Below are positions 26,614-37,032 of a stretch of DNA of 64,000 bases, in pieces. This DNA comes from Ferrimonas lipolytica. GTDB lineage: Bacteria > Pseudomonadota > Gammaproteobacteria > Enterobacterales > Shewanellaceae. Position 1 is the stretch's first letter. Each line of letters starts with the position of its first letter. Both the position numbers and the translations under genes were made by a program. The notes beneath the pieces were generated by a model that worked only from the letters and a program-made list of their open reading frames with translations, was not told the DNA's origin and ran no database searches. Where the stretch lies: assembly GCF_012295575.1 (NCBI RefSeq), contig NZ_CP051180.1:4069134-4133133 (forward strand). Reading direction: 5' to 3'.

Positions 26614-27444
26614 ATGAGTACCGTTACCGAGTTATGGGTCTATCCAGTCAAAGGGTTAGCTGGTATTTCAGTGCAACAGGCTGAGCTTACCCCAACTGGA
26701 TTGCAATACGACCGTCATTGGATGGTGGTGGATGAGTCCGGCCGATTTATGACGCAGCGTCAGTTGCCGCAGATGGCCACCATCAAAACCGAACTAACGG
26801 CAACGGAGTTAGTGCTCAGCCATCCGTCCCAGCCTGAGCCGTTGCGCTTGCCGTTGCAGCCAACGTCAGCAACCTTGACCGAGGTGAAGGTGTGGCAAAG
26901 CAAGCTACCGGCAGCGCTACTAGCCGGAGCCGGTCAATGGCTCACCGATACTCTACAGAGCCGTAAAACCCTGCAGTTGGTGCGCTTTGCTGAGCAACAA
27001 ATACGGGAGGTTAGCGGCACACATCTTCACTGTGGAGAACGAAGCCATACCCATTTTGCCGATGGTTTTCCCCTGCTGCTGTGTAACCAAGAAACGTTAA
27101 CGCAGCTCAACGATGCATTAATAGCGAAGCAGCAGCAGCCGGTACCGATGACGCGCTTTCGTGGCAACATTATTGTTGATCAATGTGGTGGCTCGATGCA
27201 GGAGTTGAATGACATGCAACTTGGGGGGGAACAGGTGCAGATTGCCACCCGCAAGCCATGTGAACGCTGTCCAGTTACCCGGGTTGACCAACTAACCGGT
27301 GAACGGCCTCATGCCAAAGAGCCGTTGCCAACCTTGGTGGAGATTAATCCGCTAACCAATCAGCCAGGGGCCTTTTTCGGCGGTAACGCTATCGTTCTGC
27401 AAACTGGGACCATTCGTGTTGGCGAAACGTTGGTATGCAGCTAG
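26614..27444 (+). CDS. MOSC domain protein (YcbX-like, without ferredoxin domain)
   Basis: The 276-aa protein begins MSTVTELWVYPVKGLAGISV, the MOSC N-terminal beta-barrel, and contains the C-terminal MOSC motif KPCERCPVTRVDQLTGE whose Cys binds molybdenum cofactor. YcbX-type proteins reduce N-hydroxylated compounds. E. coli YcbX is about 370 aa with a 2Fe-2S domain at the end; this one stops after MOSC and would need a partner. ATG 26614 is preferred over earlier in-frame starts inside the patatin gene. It overlaps the next gene by 10 bases. Confidence 0.88.
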   Translation: MSTVTELWVYPVKGLAGISVQQAELTPTGLQYDRHWMVVDESGRFMTQRQLPQMATIKTELTATELVLSHPSQPEPLRLPLQPTSATLTEVKVWQSKLPAALLAGAGQWLTDTLQSRKTLQLVRFAEQQIREVSGTHLHCGERSHTHFADGFPLLLCNQETLTQLNDALIAKQQQPVPMTRFRGNIIVDQCGGSMQELNDMQLGGEQVQIATRKPCERCPVTRVDQLTGERPHAKEPLPTLVEINPLTNQPGAFFGGNAIVLQTGTIRVGETLVCS

Positions 27445-27842
27445 TTAAGCGCGGCTCATTCGCTTCGCTACTGGCTGTTACTGTGCTTGCTGGTTGCGCC
27501 GGTTTAGCCAGTACTGGTGCGCCCAAGACGCCTTCGCTGGCGTTTGACGCGGCGGATATTGCGCTTGCCAATGGCGCCACCATCGCTGATCGCAGCCACC
27601 CTGCAACGGTTATGTTGCACTTTGCAGAGCAGCCTTTTAATCGGGCGAATTTACTCCATAACGCACATACCAGTATTACCGTTACGAGCCAGCCAGAAGC
27701 CTTTAATCGCGCTGAAGTTGAGATGACCCAAAGTGGCTTTTTAGATGATTCGCTGCTCAGTCGCCGTTATCAGGCCACGCTTAGTCGCAATGGCCAGCAG
27801 TGGTTTATTGATGCAGTAAGTATTAGCCGCCAGTTGCGTTAG
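27435..27842 (+). CDS. small predicted lipoprotein
   Basis: The 135-aa product has a signal peptide with lipobox LAGC (Cys21) in LLAVTVLAGCAGLAS. I do not recognise the mature part, which contains a segment FNRAEVEMTQSGFLDDSLLSRRY that looks like a beta-rich domain. It overlaps the MOSC gene by 10 bases and is likely co-transcribed with it. Confidence 0.75.
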   Translation: MQLVKRGSFASLLAVTVLAGCAGLASTGAPKTPSLAFDAADIALANGATIADRSHPATVMLHFAEQPFNRANLLHNAHTSITVTSQPEAFNRAEVEMTQSGFLDDSLLSRRYQATLSRNGQQWFIDAVSISRQLR

Positions 27843-27967
27843 GGTTATTGGCTTAACCTCTATCAATCTGGTTAGTTTCGTTTGCACAGCCTTAAAGTCA
27901 CCTAATTGTTTTGCTTAGCCGTGACTGTTAGGTTGATTGCTCTAAAACAGCAAACTTCGGAGGGTTC

Positions 27968-28765
27968 ATGGAAGAACGAGTTAAGTTAACGATGGACGGT
28001 AACGTCGCCATAGTGACCTTAAACCGGCCAGAGAAACACAACGCAATGGACATGGATATGTTCAATGCGCTGTTAGCCGTTCAAAAGAGGTTGAGCAAGG
28101 ATCGCAGTCTGCGTGGGGTGATCCTCAACGGCGCCGGTGTCGACTTTTGTAGTGGCATCGATGTCAAATCGATGCTCGGCGATGTCAAAAAGGGCGCTTG
28201 GTTTATGTGGAAGTGGTGGCCTCGCAGTGCCAACAAGGCGCAAAAACTGTGTACCGGCTGGCGCGATCTGCCGGTGCCAGTGATGGCGGTGTTGCACGGC
28301 AAGGTGTGGGGAGCAGGGGTACAGGTTATCTTGGGCGCAGACTTTCGTTACGGCCAAAGTGACTGCACCATGTCGGTAATGGAGGGACGTTACGGCTTAA
28401 TCCCTGATATGGGGGGCAACCTAGCGATGCGCGAGCAGATGAACCAAGATCAGGCACTATGGTTGGCCATGAGTGCCGATGTGATTGATGCCAAGCGCAG
28501 CTGCGAACTGGGTTTGCTCACCGAGGTCTGTGCCGACCCGATGGCATTGGCGAAGCAGAAGATGGCGGAGCTTTTACAGCGCTCCCCTGATGCCCTTGCT
28601 GCGACCAAAAGATTATATCGACGCCACGGCATTCCTCAGTCCGGCAGAATGCTGGCGGAAGAAACCATCAGCCAAGCTCGACTAATAATGGGCAAGAACC
28701 AGCGGATTGCGGTGGCACGTTCACAGGGGAAGCAACGTGAGTATCTGCCGCGCAAATCGTGGTAG
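27968..28765 (+). CDS. enoyl-CoA hydratase/isomerase family protein (crotonase)
   Basis: The 265-aa protein has the crotonase fold: NRPEKHNAMDMDMF, the oxyanion-forming segments GVDFCSGIDVKSM and KVWGAGVQV, and MEGRYGLIPDMGG. The usual first catalytic Glu region (around residue 115-120) is not the classical one of enoyl-CoA hydratase 1, so the exact reaction (hydration, isomerisation or other) is open. GGAGGG lies just upstream of ATG 27968. It is separated from the dehydrogenase operon by unrelated genes. Confidence 0.88.
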   Translation: MEERVKLTMDGNVAIVTLNRPEKHNAMDMDMFNALLAVQKRLSKDRSLRGVILNGAGVDFCSGIDVKSMLGDVKKGAWFMWKWWPRSANKAQKLCTGWRDLPVPVMAVLHGKVWGAGVQVILGADFRYGQSDCTMSVMEGRYGLIPDMGGNLAMREQMNQDQALWLAMSADVIDAKRSCELGLLTEVCADPMALAKQKMAELLQRSPDALAATKRLYRRHGIPQSGRMLAEETISQARLIMGKNQRIAVARSQGKQREYLPRKSW

Positions 28766-28788
28766 TCACTATCTAAGCTAAAAGGAAT

Positions 28789-28852
28789 ACCCTAGCCAGT
28801 AACGGCTTTACCCCGGCGTAATAGCCAGCAACAGTTACTGGTTACACAGCCA
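28789..28852 (+). repeat. degenerate right end of MITE-like element
   Basis: CCTAGCCAGTAACGGCTTTA followed by AACAGTTACTGGTTACACAGCC-like sequence (split across 28829-28852) lines up with the right end of copies C, D and F, including the terminal ACACAGCC. It lies 5 bp before a second copy. Confidence 0.6.
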
Positions 28853-28857
28853 TAAAG

Positions 28858-29056
28858 GGCTGTGTCGTAGTTAGCTGTTGAGGTTTATATCAAGCCTTGG
28901 GCTGTACCGATTGTGGCGTTTGAACGGGGCTATGTCGCGGTGGCGACGGCACATTTTTGTATGCATTAGGGGGCGCTTCGCCCCCTTGGTATCGCGACTC
29001 GCCTAGCCGGTGCTTTAATAGCATTGGCAAGAATAATACTTAGTTAGTACACAGCC
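28858..29056 (+). repeat. MITE-like element, copy D
   Basis: This 199-bp copy begins GGCTGTGTCGTAGTTAGCTG and ends GTTAGTACACAGCC. The CCTTAGGTCGC to GCGGCAGAAG part present in copies C, E and F is deleted. Inner match GTCGCGGTGGCGACGGCA is intact. Confidence 0.85.
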
Positions 29057-29058
29057 AT

Positions 29059-29089
29059 AAAAAACGGGACTCAATTGAGTCCCGTTTTT
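29059..29089 (-). terminator. terminator of the pnt operon
   Basis: AAAACGGGACTCAATTGAGT completed by CCCGTTTTT is a perfect palindrome flanked by A-run and T-run, just after the pntB stop. Confidence 0.9.
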
Positions 29090-29108
29090 GCTGCTTATCA
29101 AGCTAGGC

Positions 29109-30488
29109 TTAATCCGCTTCTTTCAAGCTGGCAGTTAGCTCAACAATCGCTTTCTTACCATCGCCAAACAACATCAAGGCGTTGTCTTTAGCAAACAATG
29201 GGTTTGGCAAACCAGCAAAGCCAGGGCTGAGGGAACGTTTAACAATAATCACGTTACGAGCCTTGTCCACGTTCAGAATTGGCATGCCATAGATAGGGCT
29301 ACCTTTGTCTTCACGGGCCATTGGGTTGGTTACATCGTTAGCACCAATTACAATCGCGACATCGGTTTGCTCAAACTGTGGGTTGATCTCATCCATCTCA
29401 ATCAACTGCTCGTAAGGCACTTCCGCTTCAGCCAGCAATACGTTCATGTGGCCAGGCATACGTCCAGCAACAGGGTGGATGGCGTACTTCACATCGGTAC
29501 CACGTGCTTCCATTACGTTAGCCAGTTCACGTACCGCGTGCTGCGCTTGTGCCATGGCGAGACCGTATCCTGGAACAATCACAACGCGCTCTGCGGTTTC
29601 CAGCATCATCGCGACTTCTTCTGGCGAAGAGGACTTCACTTTACCGGCATATACTTCGTCGGCATCGATCTTCTCGCCGCCTTCCGCCATTACTCCAAAC
29701 AGTACATTTGGTAACGAGCGGTTCATCGCTTTACACATGATTTGGGTCAGGATAAGGCCCGAAGCACCAACCAGCGAACCAGAGATAATCAATACTGTGT
29801 TGCCGCTGATGAAACCGGCGGTAGCTGCAGCAATACCGGAATAGGAGTTCAGCAGGGCGATTACCACTGGCATATCGGCACCACCAATCGGCAGCACCAA
29901 AACTAGGCCAAGTGCTATAGCCACCACCACCAGTAGGAAGATCCAGCCGCCACCAGGAGACATAGTGTTAGCCAAAATCAACAGCAGACCAGCAACCACT
30001 AAGGCACCGTTGAGGATGGTATTGCCGGGCACCTTGATAGGGTTGCCTGAGAGCAACTCTTTCAGTTTACCGAAGGCGACAAAGGAACCAGAAAGGGTTA
30101 CTGAACCAATCAGCACGGTGATGCCGATGGACAGCTGCGCTACTGAGTTGTCAGCCATCGACGGGTCAAATACGTTGGCTAAGGCGACGAACAATGATGC
30201 ACCACCACCGAAGCCATTCAGCGCCGCAACCATCTCTGGCATTGAAGTCATCTGTACGGTACGGGCTAGGTAGGCACCGATGAAGCCACCAATCAGCATA
30301 CCGACGATAATCCATGAATAGCCAAGGATCTGTTGGTCGAGCAGGGTAACAACCACCGCAATCAACATGGCGATGGAGGACAGCTGGTTACCTTTAACGG
30401 CGGTACGCGGCTTGGTTAGATTCTTGATGCCAAGGATAAACAGCACCGCCGCCACCAAGTAGGCGATAGAAACAAAAGTTGGACTCAT
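29109..30488 (-). CDS. pntB: NAD(P) transhydrogenase subunit beta
   Basis: The 459-aa membrane protein carries the proton-channel helices and the NADP(H)-binding domain III of the proton-translocating transhydrogenase. Domain III motifs are visible: VIVPGYGLAMAQAQH, YAIHPVAGRMPGHMNVLLAE, and VIVIGANDVTNP. Nine membrane helices are expected in the first 260 residues. It is the last gene of a three-gene operon, 6 bp after the small alpha-2 subunit. Confidence 0.97.
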   Translation of the reverse strand: MSPTFVSIAYLVAAVLFILGIKNLTKPRTAVKGNQLSSIAMLIAVVVTLLDQQILGYSWIIVGMLIGGFIGAYLARTVQMTSMPEMVAALNGFGGGASLFVALANVFDPSMADNSVAQLSIGITVLIGSVTLSGSFVAFGKLKELLSGNPIKVPGNTILNGALVVAGLLLILANTMSPGGGWIFLLVVVAIALGLVLVLPIGGADMPVVIALLNSYSGIAAATAGFISGNTVLIISGSLVGASGLILTQIMCKAMNRSLPNVLFGVMAEGGEKIDADEVYAGKVKSSSPEEVAMMLETAERVVIVPGYGLAMAQAQHAVRELANVMEARGTDVKYAIHPVAGRMPGHMNVLLAEAEVPYEQLIEMDEINPQFEQTDVAIVIGANDVTNPMAREDKGSPIYGMPILNVDKARNVIIVKRSLSPGFAGLPNPLFAKDNALMLFGDGKKAIVELTASLKEAD

Positions 30489-30494
30489 GACGGC

Positions 30495-30770
30495 TTACTT
30501 CCTTTTAAACATCGCCAACATGCGGTTGGTTACTAGGTAACCGCCCACGACGTTGATAGTGGCCAAGATAACGGCCAAAAAGCCAAGAATGTTTACCAAT
30601 ACACCAGCTCCTGAGCCGGCAGCGAGGATCGCACCAACCAAGGTGATGCCTGAGATGGCATTGGATGCCGACATCAACGGAGTGTGCAGCGTTGGCGGCA
30701 CCTTGGTGATCAACTCAACGCCGAGAAACAGCGCCACCACAAAAATGGTGATAAGTAATAGTAAATCCAT
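30495..30770 (-). CDS. pntAB: NAD(P) transhydrogenase subunit alpha part 2 (membrane)
   Basis: The 91-aa protein consists of about three membrane helices and matches the C-terminal membrane part of E. coli PntA (VPPTLHTPLMSASNAISGIT). In this organism it is a separate polypeptide, as in Rhodospirillum rubrum. It starts 1 base after the stop of the catalytic subunit gene. Naming follows the split-subunit convention. Confidence 0.93.
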   Translation of the reverse strand: MDLLLLITIFVVALFLGVELITKVPPTLHTPLMSASNAISGITLVGAILAAGSGAGVLVNILGFLAVILATINVVGGYLVTNRMLAMFKRK

Positions 30771-30771
30771 G

Positions 30772-31962
30772 TTACTTCTCCTCCTCTGCTGCCGCTTCTG
30801 GCTCTGCTAGCGGCAGAGCGGGCAGATCTAACAACTCGCGCAGGCGTGCATTGACCACCTCACCTTGATAGCTGACGCAGGTATCGCGAATAATTTCGTC
30901 TTCGAAATCCCAGTTCAACCCTTCTGGCGTGGCCATTAGAGTCAATAGGTTGGTTAGGTTGGTGCCAAACATTTGGCTGGCATGGTTTGGCACTGAGGCA
31001 GGAACGTTTTTAGGGCCAATAATGGTAACGCCGTGGTGGGAAACGGTTTCACCAGCCACAGTCATAGCGCAGTTGCCGCCGGTTTCAGCGGCCAGATCGA
31101 CAATGATCGAACCGGGCTTCATCTTGTTGAGCTGCGCTTCGGTAATCAATACCGGCGCTTTACGGCCAGGGATAGCCGCAGTGGTGATAACCACATCTTG
31201 CTGTGCCAGTACATCGGCCATCGCCTCTTGTTGGCGGGCAATGAAGTCTGCGCTTTGCTCTTTGGCATAGCCGCCTTTGGTCTCGGTGTTTTCAGCTTCA
31301 ATATTGAGCTCAACCGGGCGGGCACCTACTGAGAGGATCTGTTCTCGCGCGGCAGGGCGAATATCGTAGGCCTCAACCACACCACCTAAACGTTTGGCGG
31401 TGGCACAAGCCTGTAGGCCTGCAACCCCAACGCCCATGATAAATACGCGGGCAGGTTTTAGGGTACCAGCGGCGGTCATCATCATTGGGAACAGCTGCGG
31501 CGCACTGGCAGCACCCATCAGTACCGCTTTATAGCCTGCGATAGTGGCGTTGCTTGAGAGCACATCCATGGACTGCGCACGAGTAATACGAGGAACCAGC
31601 TCCAAGGCAATGCCGTTGATACCATGTTCGGCTAGGATCTCTGCAACTGCTGGGCTGGCAAGTGGGTCCATCATCGAGATAAAGGTTTGACCTTTAGTCA
31701 TTTTTGGCAACAGTTGGATTAGAGCATCACCGTGACCGGTGAGGGAGAGCACCACTTCTGCGCCATCAATGGCAGTTTTTAGATCGGCGGCAATGGTTGC
31801 GCCAGCAGCTTCATAATCGCTGTCATTGAAGCCAGCTAAAATGCCCGCACCGGTTTCTACGGTGACCGATAAATTCCCTTTTGTCAGTTTACTGACGTTG
31901 GCTGGGATCAGCGCGACGCGAGTTTCGCCCGGCTGGATCTCCTTGATCACTGCGATCTTCAC
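30772..31962 (-). CDS. pntAA: NAD(P) transhydrogenase subunit alpha part 1 (NAD-binding)
   Basis: The 396-aa soluble protein is domain I, which binds NAD(H). It has the alanine-dehydrogenase-like start MKIAVIKEIQPGETRVALIP, the Rossmann motif GVGVAGLQACATAKRLGG and the mobile loop region. The protein ends in an acidic Ala/Glu-rich tail (EPEAAAEEEK) and has no membrane segment, so the membrane part is supplied by the next gene. Divergent from cysJ. Confidence 0.95.
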   Translation of the reverse strand: MKIAVIKEIQPGETRVALIPANVSKLTKGNLSVTVETGAGILAGFNDSDYEAAGATIAADLKTAIDGAEVVLSLTGHGDALIQLLPKMTKGQTFISMMDPLASPAVAEILAEHGINGIALELVPRITRAQSMDVLSSNATIAGYKAVLMGAASAPQLFPMMMTAAGTLKPARVFIMGVGVAGLQACATAKRLGGVVEAYDIRPAAREQILSVGARPVELNIEAENTETKGGYAKEQSADFIARQQEAMADVLAQQDVVITTAAIPGRKAPVLITEAQLNKMKPGSIIVDLAAETGGNCAMTVAGETVSHHGVTIIGPKNVPASVPNHASQMFGTNLTNLLTLMATPEGLNWDFEDEIIRDTCVSYQGEVVNARLRELLDLPALPLAEPEAAAEEEK

Positions 31963-32246
31963 AATCAGGTCCTCTGGTTAGTGTTGAGTAACGGCAGAAT
32001 GCACTGCGGCCCACAAATAGTGGCACAGAGTTTCACACGTAACTTTGATGCTACATAGTGTTACTGCGTATTACTCCCACGATAAGCACAATCGATAAAA
32101 ACAAACTTACGTTGAATTGGCTGAAATTTAAACGCCTGTTTTAACGCTATATACTCGTTTGTTATAAAAACATTGAATTAAGTATTTTTTCTAACTAGTC
32201 GCGCTCCCTAACCTATGTCCATTCACTTAAAGGAGTAGGTAGCAGC
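31963..32246. promoter_or_regulatory. divergent region between pntAA and cysJ
   Basis: This 284-bp AT-rich gap holds both promoters. AAAGGAG lies just before the cysJ ATG. A CysB-type control of cysJIH is expected from the pathway, but no site was identified with confidence. No gene is seen. Confidence 0.45.
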
Positions 32247-34025
32247 ATGCTGTTGAAAGAGTTGGAAGCGGGAGCTGGCATGCTGGCGCCAGAACAGATC
32301 CAAACCCTGCGCGCATTGACGGCGGAATTATCGCCGATTCAAGCGGCGTGGCTCAGCGGATATTTGGCGGCGGTAGCCAATCAAGGGCAGGACAGTACTG
32401 CAGCACCGGCATTAGCCACGGCCAGTGCCACCCAGACAACCTTAACCATCTTGTATGGCAGTCAAACTGGTAATGGCCGCAAGGTGGCGGAACAGTTGGC
32501 TGAATTGGGGCGCGCTGAAGGCAGGGTGATTAACCTGCAATCGATGAATGACTACAAGCCAAAGCAGCTAGCCAAAGAGCAGCAACTGCTTTTGGTGGTT
32601 AGCACTCATGGTGAAGGCGATCCGCCGGATGACGCCATAGGCTTCCATAAGTTTTTGTTGGGTAAGCGCGCGCCGAAGCTTGATGGAGTTAACTACAGCG
32701 TCCTTGCACTAGGGGATAGCAGCTATGAACAGTTTTGCCAAACTGGGCGAGAGCTTGATGAGCGCTTAACCGAGCTTGGTGCCACTCGAGTGGCCGAGCG
32801 GGTCGACTGTGATGTAGATTTCCAAGATGCGGCAAGCCTGTGGCAACAAGCGGTGCTGGCGGCGTTACCGCAACCAAGCAGCAACGACGGCGTCGCGGCA
32901 ACCGCTGAGATTGTGCCAATCGGCGCTAATAACGTTGCGACATTTAATCGCGATAATCCATATGCCGCTGAACTGATCGTCAGTCAAAAGATCACTGGGC
33001 GCCAATCCAGTAAAGATATCCGCCATGTTGAGATCGATCTGGCCGATTCCGATATCAGTTATCACCCCGGGGATGCCTTGGGGATCTGGCTTGATAACGA
33101 TCCGCAGTTGGTAGAACAGATCCTTGAGCAGCTGCAACTAACGGCTGATGACAGTTTGCGTCAACAGTTGCTAACTGAATTTGAACTAACCCTATTACAC
33201 CCCGGCCTCGTAAAAGGATGGGCTGAGCTAAGTGTCTGTGACGAACTAACAGCGCTGATTGCCGATAGCAAGGCGTTGCGACAGTTCGTCACCAACAATC
33301 AGCTGATTGATGTGGTTACTCGATTCCCGGCGCAAGTAACCGCAGCGCAACTGACCAAGCTGCTGCGTAAGTTAACGCCACGACTGTATTCGATTGCGTC
33401 GGCGCAGTCCGAGGTTGAAAACGAAGTCCACCTTACCGTGGCTGAAGTTGCCGCTGAGCATGATGGCCAAACTCGGTTAGGCGCCATTAGTGGTGCCCTA
33501 GCGCGTCGGCTGGAGTCCGGTGATGAGTTACGGGTGTATATCGAGCCTAACAATCATTTCCGTTTGCCAGAAAACGATGCCACCCCAGTTATCATGATTG
33601 GCCCAGGTACCGGTATTGCGCCGTTTCGTAGCTTTATGCAGGAGCGTGACAGCCGTAACGCCAGCGGCGATAACTGGCTGTTCTTCGGCAACCCCACCTT
33701 TACCGATGACTTCCTTTATCAGGTGGAGTGGCAGAACTACGTTAAGAGCGGCTTGTTAACCCGCATTGACCTAGCTTTCTCCCGCGATCAAGCCCACAAA
33801 ATCTACGTACAGGATCGCTTGCGCGAACAAGCAAAGGAGCTGTATGTCTGGCTGGAGCGCGGTGCTCACCTGTATGTCTGTGGTGACGCCACTCGAATGG
33901 CAAAAGATGTTGAAACCGCCTTGCTGGCGATTATTGAAGAGCAGGGCCAGCTTGATTCAGAACAAGCGAGTGATTACCTCGAACAACTGCGCCAGAGCAA
34001 GCGCTATCAAAAGGATGTGTATTGA
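32247..34025 (+). CDS. cysJ: NADPH-sulfite reductase flavoprotein alpha subunit
   Basis: CysJ takes electrons from NADPH via FAD and FMN to the CysI hemoprotein. The 592-aa sequence has a flavodoxin domain ([36 protein letters not shown]), an FAD domain with RLYSIAS and GAISGALA, and an NADPH domain with [17 protein letters not shown] and the terminal RYQKDVY. Length is normal. Its stop shares a base with the cysI start (TGATG). Confidence 0.97.
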   Translation: MLLKELEAGAGMLAPEQIQTLRALTAELSPIQAAWLSGYLAAVANQGQDSTAAPALATASATQTTLTILYGSQTGNGRKVAEQLAELGRAEGRVINLQSMNDYKPKQLAKEQQLLLVVSTHGEGDPPDDAIGFHKFLLGKRAPKLDGVNYSVLALGDSSYEQFCQTGRELDERLTELGATRVAERVDCDVDFQDAASLWQQAVLAALPQPSSNDGVAATAEIVPIGANNVATFNRDNPYAAELIVSQKITGRQSSKDIRHVEIDLADSDISYHPGDALGIWLDNDPQLVEQILEQLQLTADDSLRQQLLTEFELTLLHPGLVKGWAELSVCDELTALIADSKALRQFVTNNQLIDVVTRFPAQVTAAQLTKLLRKLTPRLYSIASAQSEVENEVHLTVAEVAAEHDGQTRLGAISGALARRLESGDELRVYIEPNNHFRLPENDATPVIMIGPGTGIAPFRSFMQERDSRNASGDNWLFFGNPTFTDDFLYQVEWQNYVKSGLLTRIDLAFSRDQAHKIYVQDRLREQAKELYVWLERGAHLYVCGDATRMAKDVETALLAIIEEQGQLDSEQASDYLEQLRQSKRYQKDVY

Positions 34026-35776
34026 TGAGCACAGCAACGACAACTACCAACGCCTTGCCAGCAGAATTGGAAGAGTTAGTGGTAAGCGGCAAGTTAGCCG
34101 ACAACGAACGTATTAAGGGCGACAGCCAGCTGCTTCGAGGTACCATCAGTGAGGATTTGGATGTACCTCTAACCGGTGGTTTCGGCTCAGATAATTTTCA
34201 GTTGATCCGCTTTCATGGCATGTATCAGCAAGACGATCGCGACATTCGCGCCGAACGGGCAGAGCAGAAGCTCGAACCGTTGCATACGGTAATGCTGCGT
34301 GCTCGTTTACCCGGTGGCGTGATCAGCCCAACCCAGTGGCTGGCTATCGATGATTTTGCTGGTTCGACGACCCACGCTGGCAGTATTCGCCTAACCACCC
34401 GTCAGACCTTCCAGTTTCATGGGGTGCTCAAACGAGACATTAAATCGATGCACCAAATGCTTAACCGCATCGGCATCGATTCCATCGCCACCGCAGGTGA
34501 CGTTAACCGTAACGTCCTATGTACCGCTAACCCAGAACAGTCGGAGCTGCACAGTGAAGCCTACGAGTGGGCTAAGAAGATCTCTGAGCATCTGCTGCCA
34601 CACACCCGTGCCTACGCCGAGATCTGGCTCGATGGCGAGAAGGTTGAAAGCACCAAAGCAGAGGATGAGCCGATTCTTGGCACTAACTATCTGCCGCGTA
34701 AGTTTAAGACCACGGTAGTGGTGCCGCCGCACAACGATGTCGATTTGCACGCTAACGATCTTAACTTTGTTGCCATTGCCGATAACGGCAAACTGGTGGG
34801 CTTTAATGTCTTGGTTGGTGGTGGCTTAGCCATGACTCACGGCGATCACGCCACTTACCCACGCACCGCTGATGAGCTGGGCTTTGTGCCGCTGGCAGAC
34901 ACCCTTACCGTTGCCGGTGCAGTAGTGACAACCCAACGCGACTTGGGCAACCGGGTTAATCGTAAGAACGCCAAAACCAAATACACCATCGATCGCATCG
35001 GTTTGGATGTGTTTAAGCAGGAGGTGGAGCGCCGTGCTGAGCTGAGCTTCGAACCTATCCGAGCTTACACCTTGACTGGCCGCGGCGATGCGTTTGGCTG
35101 GACTGCAGGTATCGATGGCAAACATAACCTCACCCTGTTTATTGAAAATGGCCGCGTGTTTGATTTCCCCAACAAGCCATTGAAAGCCGGTATGGCGGCG
35201 ATTGCGAAACGTCATAACGGTGAGTTTCGCCTAACCGCTAACCAAAATCTCATTGTTGCTGGGGTTGATAGTGCCGATAAAGACGCGATTGAAACCCTAG
35301 CGCGGCAGCACGGCCTGATTGATGACAACCACTCCAATCAACGCAAAAGTGCCATGGCCTGTGTGTCGTTGCCGACCTGTCCATTGGCAATGGCCGAAGC
35401 AGAACGGGTACTGCCACAGTACGTTGACCGCTTAGAGGGCTTGCTGGCTAAGCATGGTATTCCTGAAGAAGCGATTATCTTTCGGGTAACCGGTTGTCCC
35501 AACGGCTGTGGTCGAGCGATGCTGGCTGAGGTTGGTTTGGTGGGCAAAGGCCCGGGCAAATATAACCTCCATCTCGGTGGTAATTTTAATGGCACCCGCA
35601 TTCCTAAATTGTACCAAGAGAACATGACTGAAGATGCCCTGTTCGATGAGTTGGACCGTCTGTTTGGCCGCTGGGTATCCGAGCGTAACGACGGCGAGCA
35701 CTTTGGTGACTTTGTGGTACGCGCCGGTGTGATTGCAGCGGTGGTGGTGCCCAAACTCGATTTTTACGCCGAATGA
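34025..35776 (+). CDS. cysI: NADPH-sulfite reductase hemoprotein beta subunit
   Basis: CysI reduces sulfite to sulfide at a siroheme coupled to a [4Fe-4S] cluster. The four cluster cysteines are Cys446, Cys452, Cys491 and Cys495 (CVSLPTC and GCPNGC), with the same x5 and x3 spacings as E. coli. Substrate-binding Arg/Lys regions such as [12 protein letters not shown] are intact. The 583-aa protein starts at ATG 34025; an in-frame TTG sits one codon earlier. Confidence 0.98.
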   Translation: MSTATTTTNALPAELEELVVSGKLADNERIKGDSQLLRGTISEDLDVPLTGGFGSDNFQLIRFHGMYQQDDRDIRAERAEQKLEPLHTVMLRARLPGGVISPTQWLAIDDFAGSTTHAGSIRLTTRQTFQFHGVLKRDIKSMHQMLNRIGIDSIATAGDVNRNVLCTANPEQSELHSEAYEWAKKISEHLLPHTRAYAEIWLDGEKVESTKAEDEPILGTNYLPRKFKTTVVVPPHNDVDLHANDLNFVAIADNGKLVGFNVLVGGGLAMTHGDHATYPRTADELGFVPLADTLTVAGAVVTTQRDLGNRVNRKNAKTKYTIDRIGLDVFKQEVERRAELSFEPIRAYTLTGRGDAFGWTAGIDGKHNLTLFIENGRVFDFPNKPLKAGMAAIAKRHNGEFRLTANQNLIVAGVDSADKDAIETLARQHGLIDDNHSNQRKSAMACVSLPTCPLAMAEAERVLPQYVDRLEGLLAKHGIPEEAIIFRVTGCPNGCGRAMLAEVGLVGKGPGKYNLHLGGNFNGTRIPKLYQENMTEDALFDELDRLFGRWVSERNDGEHFGDFVVRAGVIAAVVVPKLDFYAE

Positions 35777-35807
35777 TCTTTGTCATTTTTAGGTAATGGA
35801 GGGTGTG

Positions 35808-36548
35808 ATGGTAAGCCACGCATTAACCGCAGTATTAACGGATCCAACCGCACCGAGCAGTCAGGCAACTCTAACCCAGTTAAATCAGGAGCTGGCGGGG
35901 ATGACCGCGCAGCAACGGATCGGTTGGGGATTAGCAAATTTGCCTGGCAATCACGTCCTTACCTCAAGCTTTGGTGTGCAAGGGGCGTTGATGCTACATC
36001 TGGTTACCCAGCAGAAGGCCGATATTCCGGTGGTGTTGACCGATACCGGTTACCTGTTTACGGAAACCTATCAATTTATTGATGAGTTAACCCAACGGCT
36101 CGATCTGAATCTACAGATCTTTCGTGCCCCTCAAAGTCCAGCGTGGCAAGAAGCGCGTTTTGGTAAGTTGTGGGAGCAGGGAGAAGAGGGGCTCGATCAG
36201 TACAACCGCTTGAACAAAGTGGAACCGATGAAGCAGGCACTGGAGCAGCTGCAAGTGGGCAGTTGGTTTGCAGGGCTGCGTCGACAGCAATCGCAAACCC
36301 GCAGTGAATTGCCATTTTTGGAGGTTCGCAGTGGGCGTTTTAAACTGCTGCCGGTGCTGGACTGGCATGCTAAGCAGGTGCACGAGTATCTTACTGAGCA
36401 TGAGTTGCCCTATCATCCGTTATGGCACCAAGGCTACGCCTCGATTGGTGATACCCATACCTCAAGGCCGATGGTACTGGGGGAGTCGGAAGAGGATACT
36501 CGCTTCTTTGGGCTCAAGCGTGAGTGCGGCCTGCACTACGAGATTTAG
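35808..36548 (+). CDS. cysH: phosphoadenosine phosphosulfate reductase
   Basis: CysH reduces PAPS to sulfite with thioredoxin as donor. The 246-aa protein has the P-loop-like [32 protein letters not shown], and the C-terminal [10 protein letters not shown] with the catalytic Cys. There are no extra Cys pairs, so it is the PAPS (not APS, Fe-S) type. GGAGG lies 5 bases before ATG 35808; an earlier in-frame ATG at 35796 has a poorer site. Third gene of cysJIH. Confidence 0.96.
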   Translation: MVSHALTAVLTDPTAPSSQATLTQLNQELAGMTAQQRIGWGLANLPGNHVLTSSFGVQGALMLHLVTQQKADIPVVLTDTGYLFTETYQFIDELTQRLDLNLQIFRAPQSPAWQEARFGKLWEQGEEGLDQYNRLNKVEPMKQALEQLQVGSWFAGLRRQQSQTRSELPFLEVRSGRFKLLPVLDWHAKQVHEYLTEHELPYHPLWHQGYASIGDTHTSRPMVLGESEEDTRFFGLKRECGLHYEI

Positions 36549-36593
36549 CCGTTAAAGCAATCACACTGATGCCGCTGGTTAACTAGTTTATTG

Positions 36594-36626
36594 ATCCCCT
36601 AACGAGTGTCGTTAGGGGATTTTTTT
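36594..36626 (+). terminator. terminator of cysJIH
   Basis: ATCCCCTAACGA and TCGTTAGGGGAT form a 12-bp stem with a GTG loop, followed by a T-run. Confidence 0.92.
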
Positions 36627-36627
36627 G

Positions 36628-36860
36628 GGCTGTGTCGTCGTTAGCTGTTGAGGTTTATATCAAGCCTTCGGTGGTGCCGATTTTGGTGCTTTTAGGGGCG
36701 GATGTCGCGGTGGCGACGGCACATTCTTGTATGCATTAGGGGGGCGCTTCGCCCCCTTTGGAATACCCCTTGCCTTAGGTCGCAGTCCAAAACGCGTCGC
36801 TTAACTGCTCCAATGCGGCAGAAGAACAATAGCGGTAGTGCTTTATCCTTGTATCGTGAC
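36628..36860 (+). repeat. MITE-like element, copy E (right end lost)
   Basis: It starts GGCTGTGTCGTCGTTAGCTG directly after the cysH terminator and runs through TCGCGGTGGCGACGGCA, GCGCTTCGCCCCCTTTGG, CCTTAGGTCGCAGTCCAA and CTCCAATGCGGCAGAAG. It breaks off near GTATCGTGACTCGC, so the right inverted repeat is missing. Confidence 0.8.
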
Positions 36861-37032
36861 TCGCATCATAAAAGAGGGCTGTCGCCAACTGTTGTTAGCG
36901 AGCCAATACGGCAGGCATCAGAGCACCATTGCCGATGCAATCTGCTGGTTGGTTGAACACGCTAATTGAGCCGCGAGCAATGCCATATCTGCATGCTGGG
37001 TTGCGCTATATCATCAGTTTGGGCCAAGCCAA
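36861..37032 (+). other. intergenic segment with a coding-like fragment
   Basis: After the broken end of the repeat, one frame reads IIKEGCRQLLLASQYGRHQ and STIADAICWLVEHAN to a stop at about 36967. It resembles the C-terminus of a helical protein with no visible start, so a gene remnant joined to the element is possible. The rest shows nothing. Confidence 0.25.
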
